Positions 1 through 9,031 of a stretch of DNA of 64,000 nt are shown here, piece after piece. A program made the position numbers and the translations under genes. How positions within the stretch are numbered: position 1 is the stretch's first letter; every line of letters begins with the position of its first letter. The stretch is from Maricaulis sp965228215 (GTDB lineage: Bacteria > Pseudomonadota > Alphaproteobacteria > Caulobacterales > Maricaulaceae): the NCBI GenBank assembly GCA_965228215.1, contig OZ245800.1, positions 992,001 through 1,056,000 on the forward strand. The letters run 5' to 3'. A model generated the notes under the pieces. It did no database searches. It was not told the DNA's origin and worked only from the letters and a program-made list of their open reading frames with translations.

Positions 1-3
1 GAG

Positions 4-435
4 TCAATTCTCCTCGCCCCAGTGCCAGACCAGGAAGATCGTACCGCCCAGGACGCTGAGACTCGCCAGGTTGATGATGATGTCGCCCATGGTGAAGGCG
101 GGGGAATAGACGCTCGAATAGAGCGGAAGCAGCGTGATCAGCGACCAGTAGCCGAAATCGAGCAGGACGGCCGTACCGGCAGTCCAGATGGCGCGTCGAT
201 CCTTGCGGACGAGGAGCACGGCTGTCGCCAAATAAGCCAGCACATAGACTGTCCACATCAGGAGACGCGAGACCGGCAGGGCGTTGAGCGCCGAGATCAA
301 CTCGGGACTGAGACTGGAATCCATCGGCCAGCCCGCCCGGTGTGCCCAGGCCAGGGCCAGCTGGGGGCTCGTCCAGAGCGCGCGCACGGCCGCGATCACC
401 GCGATGATCCAGGGCAGAACGCGCGCGCCGGGCAT
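4..435 (-). CDS. Small integral membrane protein, unknown function
   Basis: The 143-residue product has an N-terminal hydrophobic segment and two or three more predicted membrane helices (roughly residues 5-20, 58-75, 85-105 and 118-137), with a short charged C-terminus. I do not recognise the family. Its ATG lies one base after the sucB stop, so it is almost certainly translated from the sucAB transcript. The gene expected next in this cluster in relatives is the E3 component lpd, but it would lie outside the window. Nothing in the protein itself indicates a role in 2-oxoglutarate metabolism. Confidence 0.7.
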   Translation of the reverse strand: MPGARVLPWIIAVIAAVRALWTSPQLALAWAHRAGWPMDSSLSPELISALNALPVSRLLMWTVYVLAYLATAVLLVRKDRRAIWTAGTAVLLDFGYWSLITLLPLYSSVYSPAFTMGDIIINLASLSVLGGTIFLVWHWGEEN

Positions 436-436
436 G

Positions 437-1942
437 CTAGAGGTCGAACAGGAGGCGCTGCGGATCCTCGAGATTTTCCTTCACCCGCACCAGGAAGGTC
501 ACGGCTTCCTTGCCGTCCACGATACGGTGGTCATAGGACAAGGCGAGATACATCATCGGCTTGATGACGACCTGGCCATTCTCGGCAACCGGGCGTTCCT
601 GGATCTTGTGCATGCCCAGAATGCCGGACTGCGGCGCGTTCAGGATCGGCATGGACATCAGCGAGCCGTACACACCGCCATTGGATAGTGTGAAGCTGGC
701 GCCCTGCATCTCGTCGATACCCAGCTTGCCATCGCGGGCGCGCTTGCCGAGACGGATGATTTCCTTCTCGATCTCCGCCAACGTCATCTGGTCAGCATCG
801 CGGACGACCGGCACGACCAGGCCGCGATCAGTACCGACCGCGACGCCCATGTCGTAGAAATTCTTGTAGATGATGTCGGTGCCGTCGATCTCGGCATTGA
901 CCGCCGGAATCTCCTTGAGCGCGTGCACGCAGGCCTTCACGAAGAAGCTCATGAAACCCAGCTTGACGCCGTGCTTGGCCACGAAGGCCTCCTGGTGCGC
1001 CTTGCGGGCCTTCATGATCGCCGACATATCGGCTTCGTTGTAGGTCGTCAGGATCGCAGCAGAATTCTGGGCATCCTTCAGGCGTTTCGCGATCGTCTGG
1101 CGCAGGCGCGTCATGCGCACGCGTTCCTCGCGCGGACCGGTTTCACGCGGCGCGGCCGGAGCGGCCGGGGCCGGTGCAGGTGCCGCTGCGGCAGGAGCCG
1201 GGGCGGCAGCTGGTGCCGCGGCCGCTTTCAGGGCGTCGCCCTTGGTGATGCGGCCATCCTTGCCCGTGCCCTCGATAGCGTTGGCATCCAGCTTGTTCTC
1301 CGCGATGACACGTGAAGCCGACGGCATGGCGACCTTGTCGCCGGACGCAGCCGGTGCTGCCGCGGGCGCTTCAGCAGAGGCGGCCGGTGCGGCCGCGGCC
1401 GCACCTTCGGAGATTTTCGCAACAGCATCACCCGGAGCGACGCTGTCACCTTCATTGACCAGCAGCGCAGCGACAATTCCCGCGGCCGGCGACGGAACTT
1501 CCACCGCCACCTTGTCGGTCTCGATCTCGACAAGCGCCTGGTCGACCTCGACCTGGTCTCCCACGGAAACCAGCCACGAACCGATCGTGCCCTCGGTCAC
1601 GGATTCACCCATCTGCGGCACGGTCGCGTCGATCGTCGCGGATCCGGCGTCTGCAGCCGGGGCTTCAGCCTTGGCTTCCGGTGCCTTCGGAGCGGCTGCG
1701 GCGCCATCACCGGCACCGAGCACGGCAAGCTTGGCGCCGATCTCAACCGTATCGCCTTCCTGGGCGGTGATCTCGCCCATCACGCCGTCGACCTCGGCCC
1801 GGACTTCCACCGCGACCTTGTCGGTTTCGAGTTCCACAAGGACATCGTCCTTGGACACGGCATCGCCGGTCTTGACCATCCAGGCGCCGACTGTGGCTTC
1901 GGTGACGGATTCGCCGAGCTGGGGCACGATGATGTCGGTCAT
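437..1942 (-). CDS. sucB: 2-oxoglutarate dehydrogenase E2, dihydrolipoyl succinyltransferase (two lipoyl domains)
   Basis: This is the E2 core of the 2-oxoglutarate dehydrogenase complex. It moves the succinyl group from E1 to CoA in the TCA cycle. Residues 1-76 and about 103-180 are two lipoyl domains, each with the ETDKVAVEV motif; the lipoylated lysines are K42 and K144. Ala/Pro-rich linkers follow, then an E3-binding domain (about 205-240) and the catalytic domain ending with HRxxDG (H472, D476). At 501 residues it is longer than typical single-lipoyl SucB (about 400), and the difference is the duplicated domain. It lies 43 bases after sucA in the same operon. Confidence 0.97.
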   Translation of the reverse strand: MTDIIVPQLGESVTEATVGAWMVKTGDAVSKDDVLVELETDKVAVEVRAEVDGVMGEITAQEGDTVEIGAKLAVLGAGDGAAAAPKAPEAKAEAPAADAGSATIDATVPQMGESVTEGTIGSWLVSVGDQVEVDQALVEIETDKVAVEVPSPAAGIVAALLVNEGDSVAPGDAVAKISEGAAAAAPAASAEAPAAAPAASGDKVAMPSASRVIAENKLDANAIEGTGKDGRITKGDALKAAAAPAAAPAPAAAAPAPAPAAPAAPRETGPREERVRMTRLRQTIAKRLKDAQNSAAILTTYNEADMSAIMKARKAHQEAFVAKHGVKLGFMSFFVKACVHALKEIPAVNAEIDGTDIIYKNFYDMGVAVGTDRGLVVPVVRDADQMTLAEIEKEIIRLGKRARDGKLGIDEMQGASFTLSNGGVYGSLMSMPILNAPQSGILGMHKIQERPVAENGQVVIKPMMYLALSYDHRIVDGKEAVTFLVRVKENLEDPQRLLFDL

Positions 1943-1985
1943 TGTCGTCTCTTTCCTGTAAGAGTTGGACGCATCGGACTAAGCG

Positions 1986-4970
1986 TCAGGACAGCGCTTC
2001 GCTCACCAGAGCGTCCTGCTGTTCCTTGTGTTTGGAGGCAATGCCGGTCGCGGTCGACGCGGTCGGCGGGCGGCCGACATAACGCGGTCGCTTGCTTTCG
2101 CCGGCAACCTTGGTCAGCACGAATTCGAGATTGGGTTCGACGAAAGTCCAGTAGCCCATGTTGAAGGGCTCTTCCTGGCACCACACGACTTCCGCGTTCG
2201 GGAAGCGCGCCATTTCCTCGAGCAGCGCCTTGAACGGGAAGGGATAGAGCTGTTCGACGCGCAGCAGGTAGACGTCGTCGACGCCCTTCTGTTCGCGTGC
2301 TTCCAGCAGGTCGTAATAGACCTTGCCGGTACACAGGACGACGCGGCGGATGTCCTTGTCTTCCTTGAGCGTCAGCTCGGTATGCGTGATCTCGCCCTGG
2401 GCCTTCTTGGTCGGATCGGCATCATCCCACAGCACGCGGTGGAAGGAGGAACCGGTTCCCATCGCCTTCAGGCTCGACACGCAGCGCTTGTGACGCAGCA
2501 GGCTCTTCGGCGTCATGATCACCAGCGGCTTGCGGAAATTGCGGTGAATCTGGCGACGCAGGATGTGGAAGTAATTGGCCGGCGTCGAACAGTTCGCCAC
2601 CTGCATATTGTCTTCCGCGCACAGCTGAAGGAAACGCTCCGGACGGGCCGAGGAATGTTCCGGGCCCTGACCCTCATAACCGTGCGGCAGAAGCATCACG
2701 AGGCCGGACATGCGCAGCCATTTGCGCTCACCGGACGAGATGAACTGGTCGATGATGACCTGGGCGCCATTGGTGAAATCACCGAACTGGGCTTCCCACA
2801 TCACCAGCGTGTTCGGGGCCGACAGCGAGAAGCCGTATTCAAAGCCCAGCACCGCTTCCTCGGACAGCATGGAGTCGATGACTTCATACTTCTTCTGGCC
2901 CTCGGCGAGATGATTGAGCGGCGTGTAGCGCTCTTCCGTCTGCTGGTCGATGATGTGGCTGTGGCGTTGCGAGAAGGTGCCGCGACCACAATCCTGACCC
3001 GACAGGCGGACCGGGAAGCCTTCCGTCACGAGCGTACCGAAGGCGAGATGCTCGGCGGTTGCCCAGTCAATACCCTTGCCGGTTTCGATCATCTTGCGGC
3101 GATTGTCGATGACCCGCTTGAGCGTCCGGTGGATGTTCACACCCTCCGGGATCTCGGTCATCGCCATGCCGACCGATTTCAGGCTGTCCAGGGTGGCCGA
3201 GGTCTCGCCGCGGCGGTCATCACCCTCCGGCAGGCCCAGACCCGACCAGCGCCCGTCCAGCCAGTCGGCCTTCTCCGGCTCGAATTCCTTGCCCTTCTCG
3301 AACTCGGCGTCGAGGAAGGCGTCGAACTCGTTTTCCATCGCCTCGATCTCGGCGGCGGTCAGCGTGCCCTCATCGATCAGGCGCTGCTGGTATTTGGTCT
3401 TTACCGGCGGCAGGCCCTTGATGATGCGGTACATGATCGGCTGGGTGAACGTCGGATCATCGCCCTCGTTATGGCCGTAGCGGCGATAACAGATCATGTC
3501 GATGACGACGTCCTTGCCGAAGAGCTGGCGGTATTCCGTCGCGATGCGCGTGGCATGGACCACGGCTTCCGGGTCATCGCCATTCACGTGGAAGATCGGG
3601 GCCTGCACCATCAAAGCCACGTCGGATGGATAGGGCGAGGACCGGCTGTCCTTCGGATTGGTGGTGAAGCCGATCTGGTTGTTCACGATGAAATGGATCG
3701 CGCCACCGGTCTTGTGACCGCGCAGACCGGACAGGCCCAGACACTCGGTCACGATACCCTGGCCCGCGAAGGCGGCATCGCCGTGCAGCAGCAGCGGCAG
3801 GACCGACATGCGCGGCGTGCCCGGTGCCTTGCGGCAATTCTCTTCCTGTTTCGCGCGGGCCTTGCCGAGCACGACCGGATCGACCGCTTCGAGGTGAGAC
3901 GGGTTCGCGGTCAGCGAGAGGTGGACATTATTGCCGTCGAATTCGCGGTCAGAAGAAGCGCCCAAGTGATATTTCACATCACCGGAACCGAACTCGTCCT
4001 CGCCCTGCGTGTTGCCGCCCTGGAATTCGTGGAAGACCTGGTGATAGGGCTTGCCCATCACCGCGGCGAGCACGTTCAGGCGACCGCGGTGCGGCATGCC
4101 GATGATGACATCCTCGACACCCATCGAGCCGCCGCGCTTGATGATCTGTTCCAGCGCCGGAACCATGGCCTCGCCGCCATCGGCGCCGAAGCGTTTGGTG
4201 CCCGGATAGCGCTTGTGCAGGAATTGCTCGAAACGCTCGCATTCGATCAGCTTGAGCAGGATCGCCTTCTTGCCCTCTGGCGTGAAGCTGATCTCCTTGT
4301 TCTCACCCTCGAAACGCGCCTGCAGCCAGGATTTCTCCTCAGGGTTGGAGATGTGCATGAATTCCACGCCCATCGGACCGCAATAGGTGCGTTTGAGGAT
4401 GTCCAGCATGCGCCGGGGCGTCGCCGTCTCCAGGCCGAGATAGCCGTCGATAAAGATCTCTTCGTCCAGCGCATCGCCGACAAAGCCGTAGGTCGCGGGA
4501 TCCAGTTCCGGCTGCGGACCGAAATCGGTCAGGCCCAGCGGATCGACGTCAGCGGCCAGGTGACCGCGCATGCGGTAGGCGCGGATCATCATGATGGCGC
4601 GGATCGAAGCCTGGGTCGCCTTGCGCAGATCCGCGGCGGACGCATCAGGCTTGGTGTGCTCGACGTGAGCGGCCACCTTGTCGACCATGGTCGCTTCATC
4701 GGCGCCGATATCGCCGAGCGCGGAGACCATTTCGCCATTGGCCGGTCGCGGCCAGTCGCCGCGTTTCCAGCCCGGCCCCTGCGCCGCCTTGGCGCTTTCG
4801 GCCGGGGCATCGCCGACATTGGCAAAGAAGGCGCGCCAGCTTTCGGGCACGCTGTTCGGGTCCTTGGCGTAGGCCGCGGCCATCTGTTCGAGATAGACGG
4901 CGTTGGCGCCCTGCAGGAAGGACGTGTCCAGGAAAGCCTGGTTTTCGGGAGATCGCGATGTGTCAGACAT
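1986..4970 (-). CDS. sucA: 2-oxoglutarate dehydrogenase E1 component
   Basis: This thiamine-diphosphate-dependent decarboxylase of the 2-oxoglutarate dehydrogenase complex makes succinyl groups for SucB. Visible family marks are the MPHRGRLNVLA segment and the ThDP-binding stretch that starts at GDAAFAGQG and ends at VNNQ. I placed the start at 4970 (MSDTSRSP, 994 residues), which matches the usual N-terminus of the family. An in-frame ATG at 5033 would add 21 atypical residues. Neither start has a strong ribosome binding site. A terminator-like hairpin separates it from sucD, so sucAB probably has its own promoter within 4971-5100. Confidence 0.97.
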   Translation of the reverse strand: MSDTSRSPENQAFLDTSFLQGANAVYLEQMAAAYAKDPNSVPESWRAFFANVGDAPAESAKAAQGPGWKRGDWPRPANGEMVSALGDIGADEATMVDKVAAHVEHTKPDASAADLRKATQASIRAIMMIRAYRMRGHLAADVDPLGLTDFGPQPELDPATYGFVGDALDEEIFIDGYLGLETATPRRMLDILKRTYCGPMGVEFMHISNPEEKSWLQARFEGENKEISFTPEGKKAILLKLIECERFEQFLHKRYPGTKRFGADGGEAMVPALEQIIKRGGSMGVEDVIIGMPHRGRLNVLAAVMGKPYHQVFHEFQGGNTQGEDEFGSGDVKYHLGASSDREFDGNNVHLSLTANPSHLEAVDPVVLGKARAKQEENCRKAPGTPRMSVLPLLLHGDAAFAGQGIVTECLGLSGLRGHKTGGAIHFIVNNQIGFTTNPKDSRSSPYPSDVALMVQAPIFHVNGDDPEAVVHATRIATEYRQLFGKDVVIDMICYRRYGHNEGDDPTFTQPIMYRIIKGLPPVKTKYQQRLIDEGTLTAAEIEAMENEFDAFLDAEFEKGKEFEPEKADWLDGRWSGLGLPEGDDRRGETSATLDSLKSVGMAMTEIPEGVNIHRTLKRVIDNRRKMIETGKGIDWATAEHLAFGTLVTEGFPVRLSGQDCGRGTFSQRHSHIIDQQTEERYTPLNHLAEGQKKYEVIDSMLSEEAVLGFEYGFSLSAPNTLVMWEAQFGDFTNGAQVIIDQFISSGERKWLRMSGLVMLLPHGYEGQGPEHSSARPERFLQLCAEDNMQVANCSTPANYFHILRRQIHRNFRKPLVIMTPKSLLRHKRCVSSLKAMGTGSSFHRVLWDDADPTKKAQGEITHTELTLKEDKDIRRVVLCTGKVYYDLLEAREQKGVDDVYLLRVEQLYPFPFKALLEEMARFPNAEVVWCQEEPFNMGYWTFVEPNLEFVLTKVAGESKRPRYVGRPPTASTATGIASKHKEQQDALVSEALS

Positions 4971-5102
4971 TGGGGGGAGGCCTGAGTCAGGAGTGTGTCC
5001 GTAGAGGCCTAGGCCGATACGGTTAACAATCATCTAGGCCTGTTGCGGAAAAAACAGAAGGGAATCGCGCCGGTCTGCTGCCAAGATGGTGACAAAACAA
5101 AA

Positions 5103-5128
5103 CCGCGCCCCGGTTTACCGGAGCGCGG
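5103..5128 (-). terminator. Rho-independent terminator after sucCD
   Basis: An 11-base stem with one mismatch (5103-5113 pairs with 5118-5128, loop about 4 bases) is followed on the minus strand by TTTTGTTTTG. It lies 25 bases beyond the sucD stop and 130 bases before sucA. It could end or attenuate the sucCD transcript before sucAB. Confidence 0.75.
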
Positions 5129-5152
5129 CTTTCAATCCGATCTGGGGGCTGG

Positions 5153-6061
5153 TTAGCCCTTGAGCACCTCGGCCAGCGTGGTGCCGAGACGGGCCGGGCT
5201 GGGCGAAACCGTGATTCCGGCTTCTTCCATCGCGGCGATCTTGTCTTCTGCTCCGCCCTTGCCGCCGGAGACGATGGCGCCGGCATGGCCCATCGTGCGG
5301 CCCGGAGGCGCCGTGCGGCCGGCGATGAAACCGACGGTGGGCTTGGAACGGCCCTTCTTCGCCTCGTTCGCGAGGTATTCCGCGGCCTCTTCCTCGGCGG
5401 AACCGCCAATCTCGCCGATCATGATGATCGACTGGGTCTCGTCGTCCGAGAGGAAGCGGTCGAGGATATCGATGAATTCCGTGCCCTTGACCGGGTCGCC
5501 GCCGATGCCGACAGCCGTGGTCTGGCCGAGACCGACCTGGGAGGTCTGGTAGACCGCCTCATAAGTCAGCGTGCCCGAGCGCGAGACGACGCCCACGGAG
5601 CCCTTCTTGAAGATCGAACCCGGCATGATGCCGATCTTGCACTCTTCCGGGGTCAGTACGCCGGGGCAGTTCGGACCCAGCAGCATGGAATTGGAACGGT
5701 CGAGGCGAGCCTTCACCTTCACCATGTCCATCACCGGAATGCCTTCGGTGATGCAGCAGATGAAGGGAATTTCGGCATCGATGGCCTCGATGATGGCCGC
5801 ACCGGCACCGGCCGGCGGCACATAGATCACCGACGCGTCGGCACCGGTTGCGTCGCGCGCTTCAGCGACCGAGGCGTAGATCGGCAGTTCGGCCGAGGCT
5901 TCCATTCCGGAGGACCAGGTCGTGCCGCCCTTCTTGGGATGCACGCCGGCCACCATCTTGGTGCCATAGTATTCGAGCGCCTGCTCGGTGTGGAATGTAC
6001 CCGTCTTGCCGGTGAGGCCCTGGACGATGATCTTGGTATTCTTATCGACGAGGATCGACAT
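5153..6061 (-). CDS. sucD: Succinyl-CoA synthetase alpha subunit
   Basis: Alpha subunit (302 residues) of succinyl-CoA ligase, which converts succinyl-CoA to succinate with nucleotide phosphorylation. The N-terminal CoA-binding Rossmann domain carries the TGKTGTFH region. The phosphohistidine is H259 in the GHAGAIVSGG motif, the same distance from the C-terminus as in E. coli SucD. The start lies two bases after the sucC stop, so the two subunits are co-translated in the usual C-D order. Confidence 0.98.
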   Translation of the reverse strand: MSILVDKNTKIIVQGLTGKTGTFHTEQALEYYGTKMVAGVHPKKGGTTWSSGMEASAELPIYASVAEARDATGADASVIYVPPAGAGAAIIEAIDAEIPFICCITEGIPVMDMVKVKARLDRSNSMLLGPNCPGVLTPEECKIGIMPGSIFKKGSVGVVSRSGTLTYEAVYQTSQVGLGQTTAVGIGGDPVKGTEFIDILDRFLSDDETQSIIMIGEIGGSAEEEAAEYLANEAKKGRSKPTVGFIAGRTAPPGRTMGHAGAIVSGGKGGAEDKIAAMEEAGITVSPSPARLGTTLAEVLKG

Positions 6062-6063
6062 GC

Positions 6064-7260
6064 TCAGGCCTCCTTCACGGCGGCGACAATTTTCTGGGCA
6101 GCGTCATCGAGATCGTCTGCCGCGATCACGTTGAGGCCGGAATTATTGATGATGTCCTTGCCTTGCTGGACATTCGTGCCTTCGAGCCGGACGACGAGCG
6201 GCACTTGCAGCCCGACTTCCTTGACCGCCGCAACCACGCCTTCCGCGATCACGTCGCAGCGCATGATGCCGCCGAAAATGTTCACCAGGATGCCCGTGAC
6301 ATTCGGATCGGCCGTGATGATCTTGAACGCGGCCGTCACCTTCTCCTTGGAAGCACCGCCACCAACATCGAGGAAGTTGGCCGGTTCGGCACCGTAGAGC
6401 TTGATGATGTCCATCGTGGACATGGCGAGACCGGCGCCATTGACCATGCAGCCGATATTTCCGTCGAGGGCCACATAGGCGAGATCGTATTTGGACGCCT
6501 CGATTTCCTTGGCGTCTTCCTCGGTCTCGTCGCGCAGCTCCATGATGTCGGGATGACGGAAGAGCGCATTGCCGTCGAAGGAGACCTTGGCGTCGAGCAC
6601 GCGAACCCGGCCGTCATCCATGACGATGAGCGGGTTGATCTCAAGCAGCGACATGTCCTTCTCGGTGAAGGCCTTGTAGAGGATGCCGGAGAGCGAGAGC
6701 ATGTCGTCGCGCGCCGTGCCTTCCAGGGCGAGGGCGTCAGCGATCTTGCCCGCATCGGTCGGCGTGACACCGGTTTCCGGATCGATATCGATCGTGAGGA
6801 TCTTCTCCGGCGTGTCTTCGGCGACCTGTTCGATATCCATGCCGCCCTCGGTCGAGACCACGAAGGCCACACGGCCGGTCTCGCGGTTCACCAGGAGCGA
6901 GCAATAGAGCTCGGTCGCGATGTCGGCACCGTCCTCGATATAGAGGCGATTGACCTGCTTGCCCTCGGGGCCCGTCTGGTGCGTGACCAGCGTGTTGCCG
7001 AGCATGTCCTTGGCATTGGCGATGACATCGTCCTTGGAAAAGGCCAGTCGAACGCCGCCCTTGGCGTCCGGACCGAGTTCCTTGAACTTGCCCTTGCCGC
7101 GTCCGCCGGCATGGATCTGGGATTTCACGACCCAGAGCGGACCGGGAAGCTGGTCGGCAGCGGCTGCGGCCTCGTCGGCCGAGAAAATGGCTACGCCTTC
7201 GGCGACCGGCGCACCGAAGGATTTCAGGACGGCTTTCGCCTGATGTTCATGAATATTCAT
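6064..7260 (-). CDS. sucC: Succinyl-CoA synthetase beta subunit
   Basis: ADP/GDP-forming succinate-CoA ligase beta subunit (398 residues). It begins with the diagnostic MNIHEHQAK, followed by the ATP-grasp domain with the glycine-rich HAGGRGKG loop and metal-binding residues in LEINPL. The C-terminal half has the GGIMRCD segment that contacts SucD. It is the first gene of the sucCD unit. The 105 bases upstream separate it from an unrelated gene on the same strand and presumably hold the promoter. Confidence 0.98.
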   Translation of the reverse strand: MNIHEHQAKAVLKSFGAPVAEGVAIFSADEAAAAADQLPGPLWVVKSQIHAGGRGKGKFKELGPDAKGGVRLAFSKDDVIANAKDMLGNTLVTHQTGPEGKQVNRLYIEDGADIATELYCSLLVNRETGRVAFVVSTEGGMDIEQVAEDTPEKILTIDIDPETGVTPTDAGKIADALALEGTARDDMLSLSGILYKAFTEKDMSLLEINPLIVMDDGRVRVLDAKVSFDGNALFRHPDIMELRDETEEDAKEIEASKYDLAYVALDGNIGCMVNGAGLAMSTMDIIKLYGAEPANFLDVGGGASKEKVTAAFKIITADPNVTGILVNIFGGIMRCDVIAEGVVAAVKEVGLQVPLVVRLEGTNVQQGKDIINNSGLNVIAADDLDDAAQKIVAAVKEA

Positions 7261-7365
7261 GTGAGGGGCCCCGCGGGAGGATTGAGCGAAGAATAGGCCA
7301 GAATGGACTCGCCTTATAACACTGGTCGGCAGGCGCGCAACGCGTCCACCGCAATGGGTTGAAGA

Positions 7366-8955
7366 TCAGAGGAGAACGGCATCGGCGTCGTCCTCATCCG
7401 GGCGTGAACGGGCGGCCAGTTCGGCCAGATCGACGCGCCGCATCTGTTCGGGAAGCGCAAGTTCCTGTGACACGGCATCGCCGCTCATCAGGCGAACGCC
7501 AGCCGCGACACCCATGTTGAGCGCGTCGAAATCATCGACCTGGGTCAGATAGGTCTCGGCCTTCAGCAGGCGCGCGGCCGCAACCATCTCCATCAGGGTC
7601 ATGACATTCTTGTCGGCCTTCTCCGGATTGCCGAAATTGCGCGGCAAGTCGCAACCGAAATAATCGATCCCGCAGCCCTCAAACCGGCGCAGGTCAACAT
7701 CTCCAAAGGTCAGTTTCGCCAGCACATTGGAGCCGAAACCCTTCATCGAGCGGAAGAGTTCCTGCATCTGCGCGACCGGAGCCCCTTTCGGGATGCCGTC
7801 GACGCGCAGGAAGAAATACTTGCGCAATTGTTGCGGCACGGACTGCAGCACCGAGAAATAGCTCACCCGGTCCGAGACCTTGGCGATCGTGTCGTAGTGA
7901 ACCGGGATGCCGATGGCACAGACGGATTTCTCGGAGAAACGTTTCTGGAAGGCGCGCTGCGCGGCAATCGCGACGGATCGGTCGAGTGCCCGGTGCAGAT
8001 CCGCGGCCGTATTGCCCAACAGCGTGTCGCGACCATAGAGGACCTGGCCGCGATAGCGGCGTCTCGCGAGGCAGAAATGCAGCGACATCGCACTGCGGAC
8101 ACTGTCCCAGCAGGGCCGGAAGATGATGTCATCCCATTGCGCGCTCGGCTCGACGAATTCGGATTTCGGCAGAGCAACGCCGCCGGATTTGCGCTTTTCA
8201 GTCTGAACCGTTTCCCAGCGCGGCTGTTTTTCACGCGGGAAGGTCGGGCGACCCTCTTCCCAGCGCACATCGTCCTCGCTGGGGCTCGCCCGATCCAGGG
8301 CCTGCCAATCACCGGTCCGTGGCTGGGCCGCCGGCGCGTTCTGGCGTTTCCATTCCGGGTCGTCCTCGCGCGGTCCGGACGCGGACTTTTCCCGCCAGTC
8401 CGGCGGCTGCACATCTGCGGCCGAACCCATCGCTCGGCGTCGCACATCCGATTCCTCCGCCGGCGCGGGGCTTTCCTGTTGCCGCCAGTTCGCCAGCGCA
8501 CCGTCCGGCGAATCCTCCGCATCGAAATCATGCTCTTCCGCATCCGCGTCGACCGCGTCCATCGGTTCGGAAATCGCCACGATCTGCAGGAATTCCTCGG
8601 GCGACAGCGACCGGGCCTCAGCCTCGATCTTGAGCGATCTCAGGATCCTGTCTCCAAGAAAGAAAACATTGAGAGCCAGCGCGATCTCCTCGACCTTCTC
8701 GGCCGCGTCATCACCTTCGCGCTGACCGAAGATCAGCATGAAACCGCCCTTGGCACGCAACAGGACATCACCCTCGTCGAGGCGTCGCTCGATGAATTGG
8801 GCAGAGACATTGTAGATCTTGCGGCGCAGGCGCTCCCAATCCTCGCCGGCCTCACGGCGCACCATGTCGAGATTGACCCATTGGAACTGGCCCATCTCGA
8901 CCGTTTGCCGGCCGGTTAGCGCATTGCGCAGACGATTCTGGATTTCAGGCTGCAT
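7366..8955 (-). CDS. Degenerate GGDEF-EAL-like protein, paralog A
   Basis: A 529-residue protein of no family I can name with certainty. Residues 20-100 follow the pattern of a GGDEF domain: a GD-x-LLRAKGGF-x-LIF segment sits where active enzymes have RxGGDEF, but the catalytic acidic residues are gone. Residues about 275-505 read like an EAL domain with the EAL glutamate, metal ligands and DDFGTG loop all missing. A Trp-rich, charged linker (about 130-270) joins them. It is about 35-40% identical by eye to the next gene upstream in both ends. I infer a non-enzymatic signalling or scaffold protein. The domain assignment is pattern-based and unproven. Confidence 0.6.
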   Translation of the reverse strand: MQPEIQNRLRNALTGRQTVEMGQFQWVNLDMVRREAGEDWERLRRKIYNVSAQFIERRLDEGDVLLRAKGGFMLIFGQREGDDAAEKVEEIALALNVFFLGDRILRSLKIEAEARSLSPEEFLQIVAISEPMDAVDADAEEHDFDAEDSPDGALANWRQQESPAPAEESDVRRRAMGSAADVQPPDWREKSASGPREDDPEWKRQNAPAAQPRTGDWQALDRASPSEDDVRWEEGRPTFPREKQPRWETVQTEKRKSGGVALPKSEFVEPSAQWDDIIFRPCWDSVRSAMSLHFCLARRRYRGQVLYGRDTLLGNTAADLHRALDRSVAIAAQRAFQKRFSEKSVCAIGIPVHYDTIAKVSDRVSYFSVLQSVPQQLRKYFFLRVDGIPKGAPVAQMQELFRSMKGFGSNVLAKLTFGDVDLRRFEGCGIDYFGCDLPRNFGNPEKADKNVMTLMEMVAAARLLKAETYLTQVDDFDALNMGVAAGVRLMSGDAVSQELALPEQMRRVDLAELAARSRPDEDDADAVLL

Positions 8956-9031
8956 ACCCTGGCTCGATGCCGCTCACTGCACGCGTGCTCACATTCAGGG
9001 TTAATTCTGGTGGGCAGAGGTTTAGAGAGGG

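Noticed and set aside
2028..4985. Nearly 3-kb open frame antisense to sucA
   Set aside because: It mirrors a high-GC gene whose third-position bias keeps the opposite frame open. Its product has no domain pattern and sucA is unmistakable.
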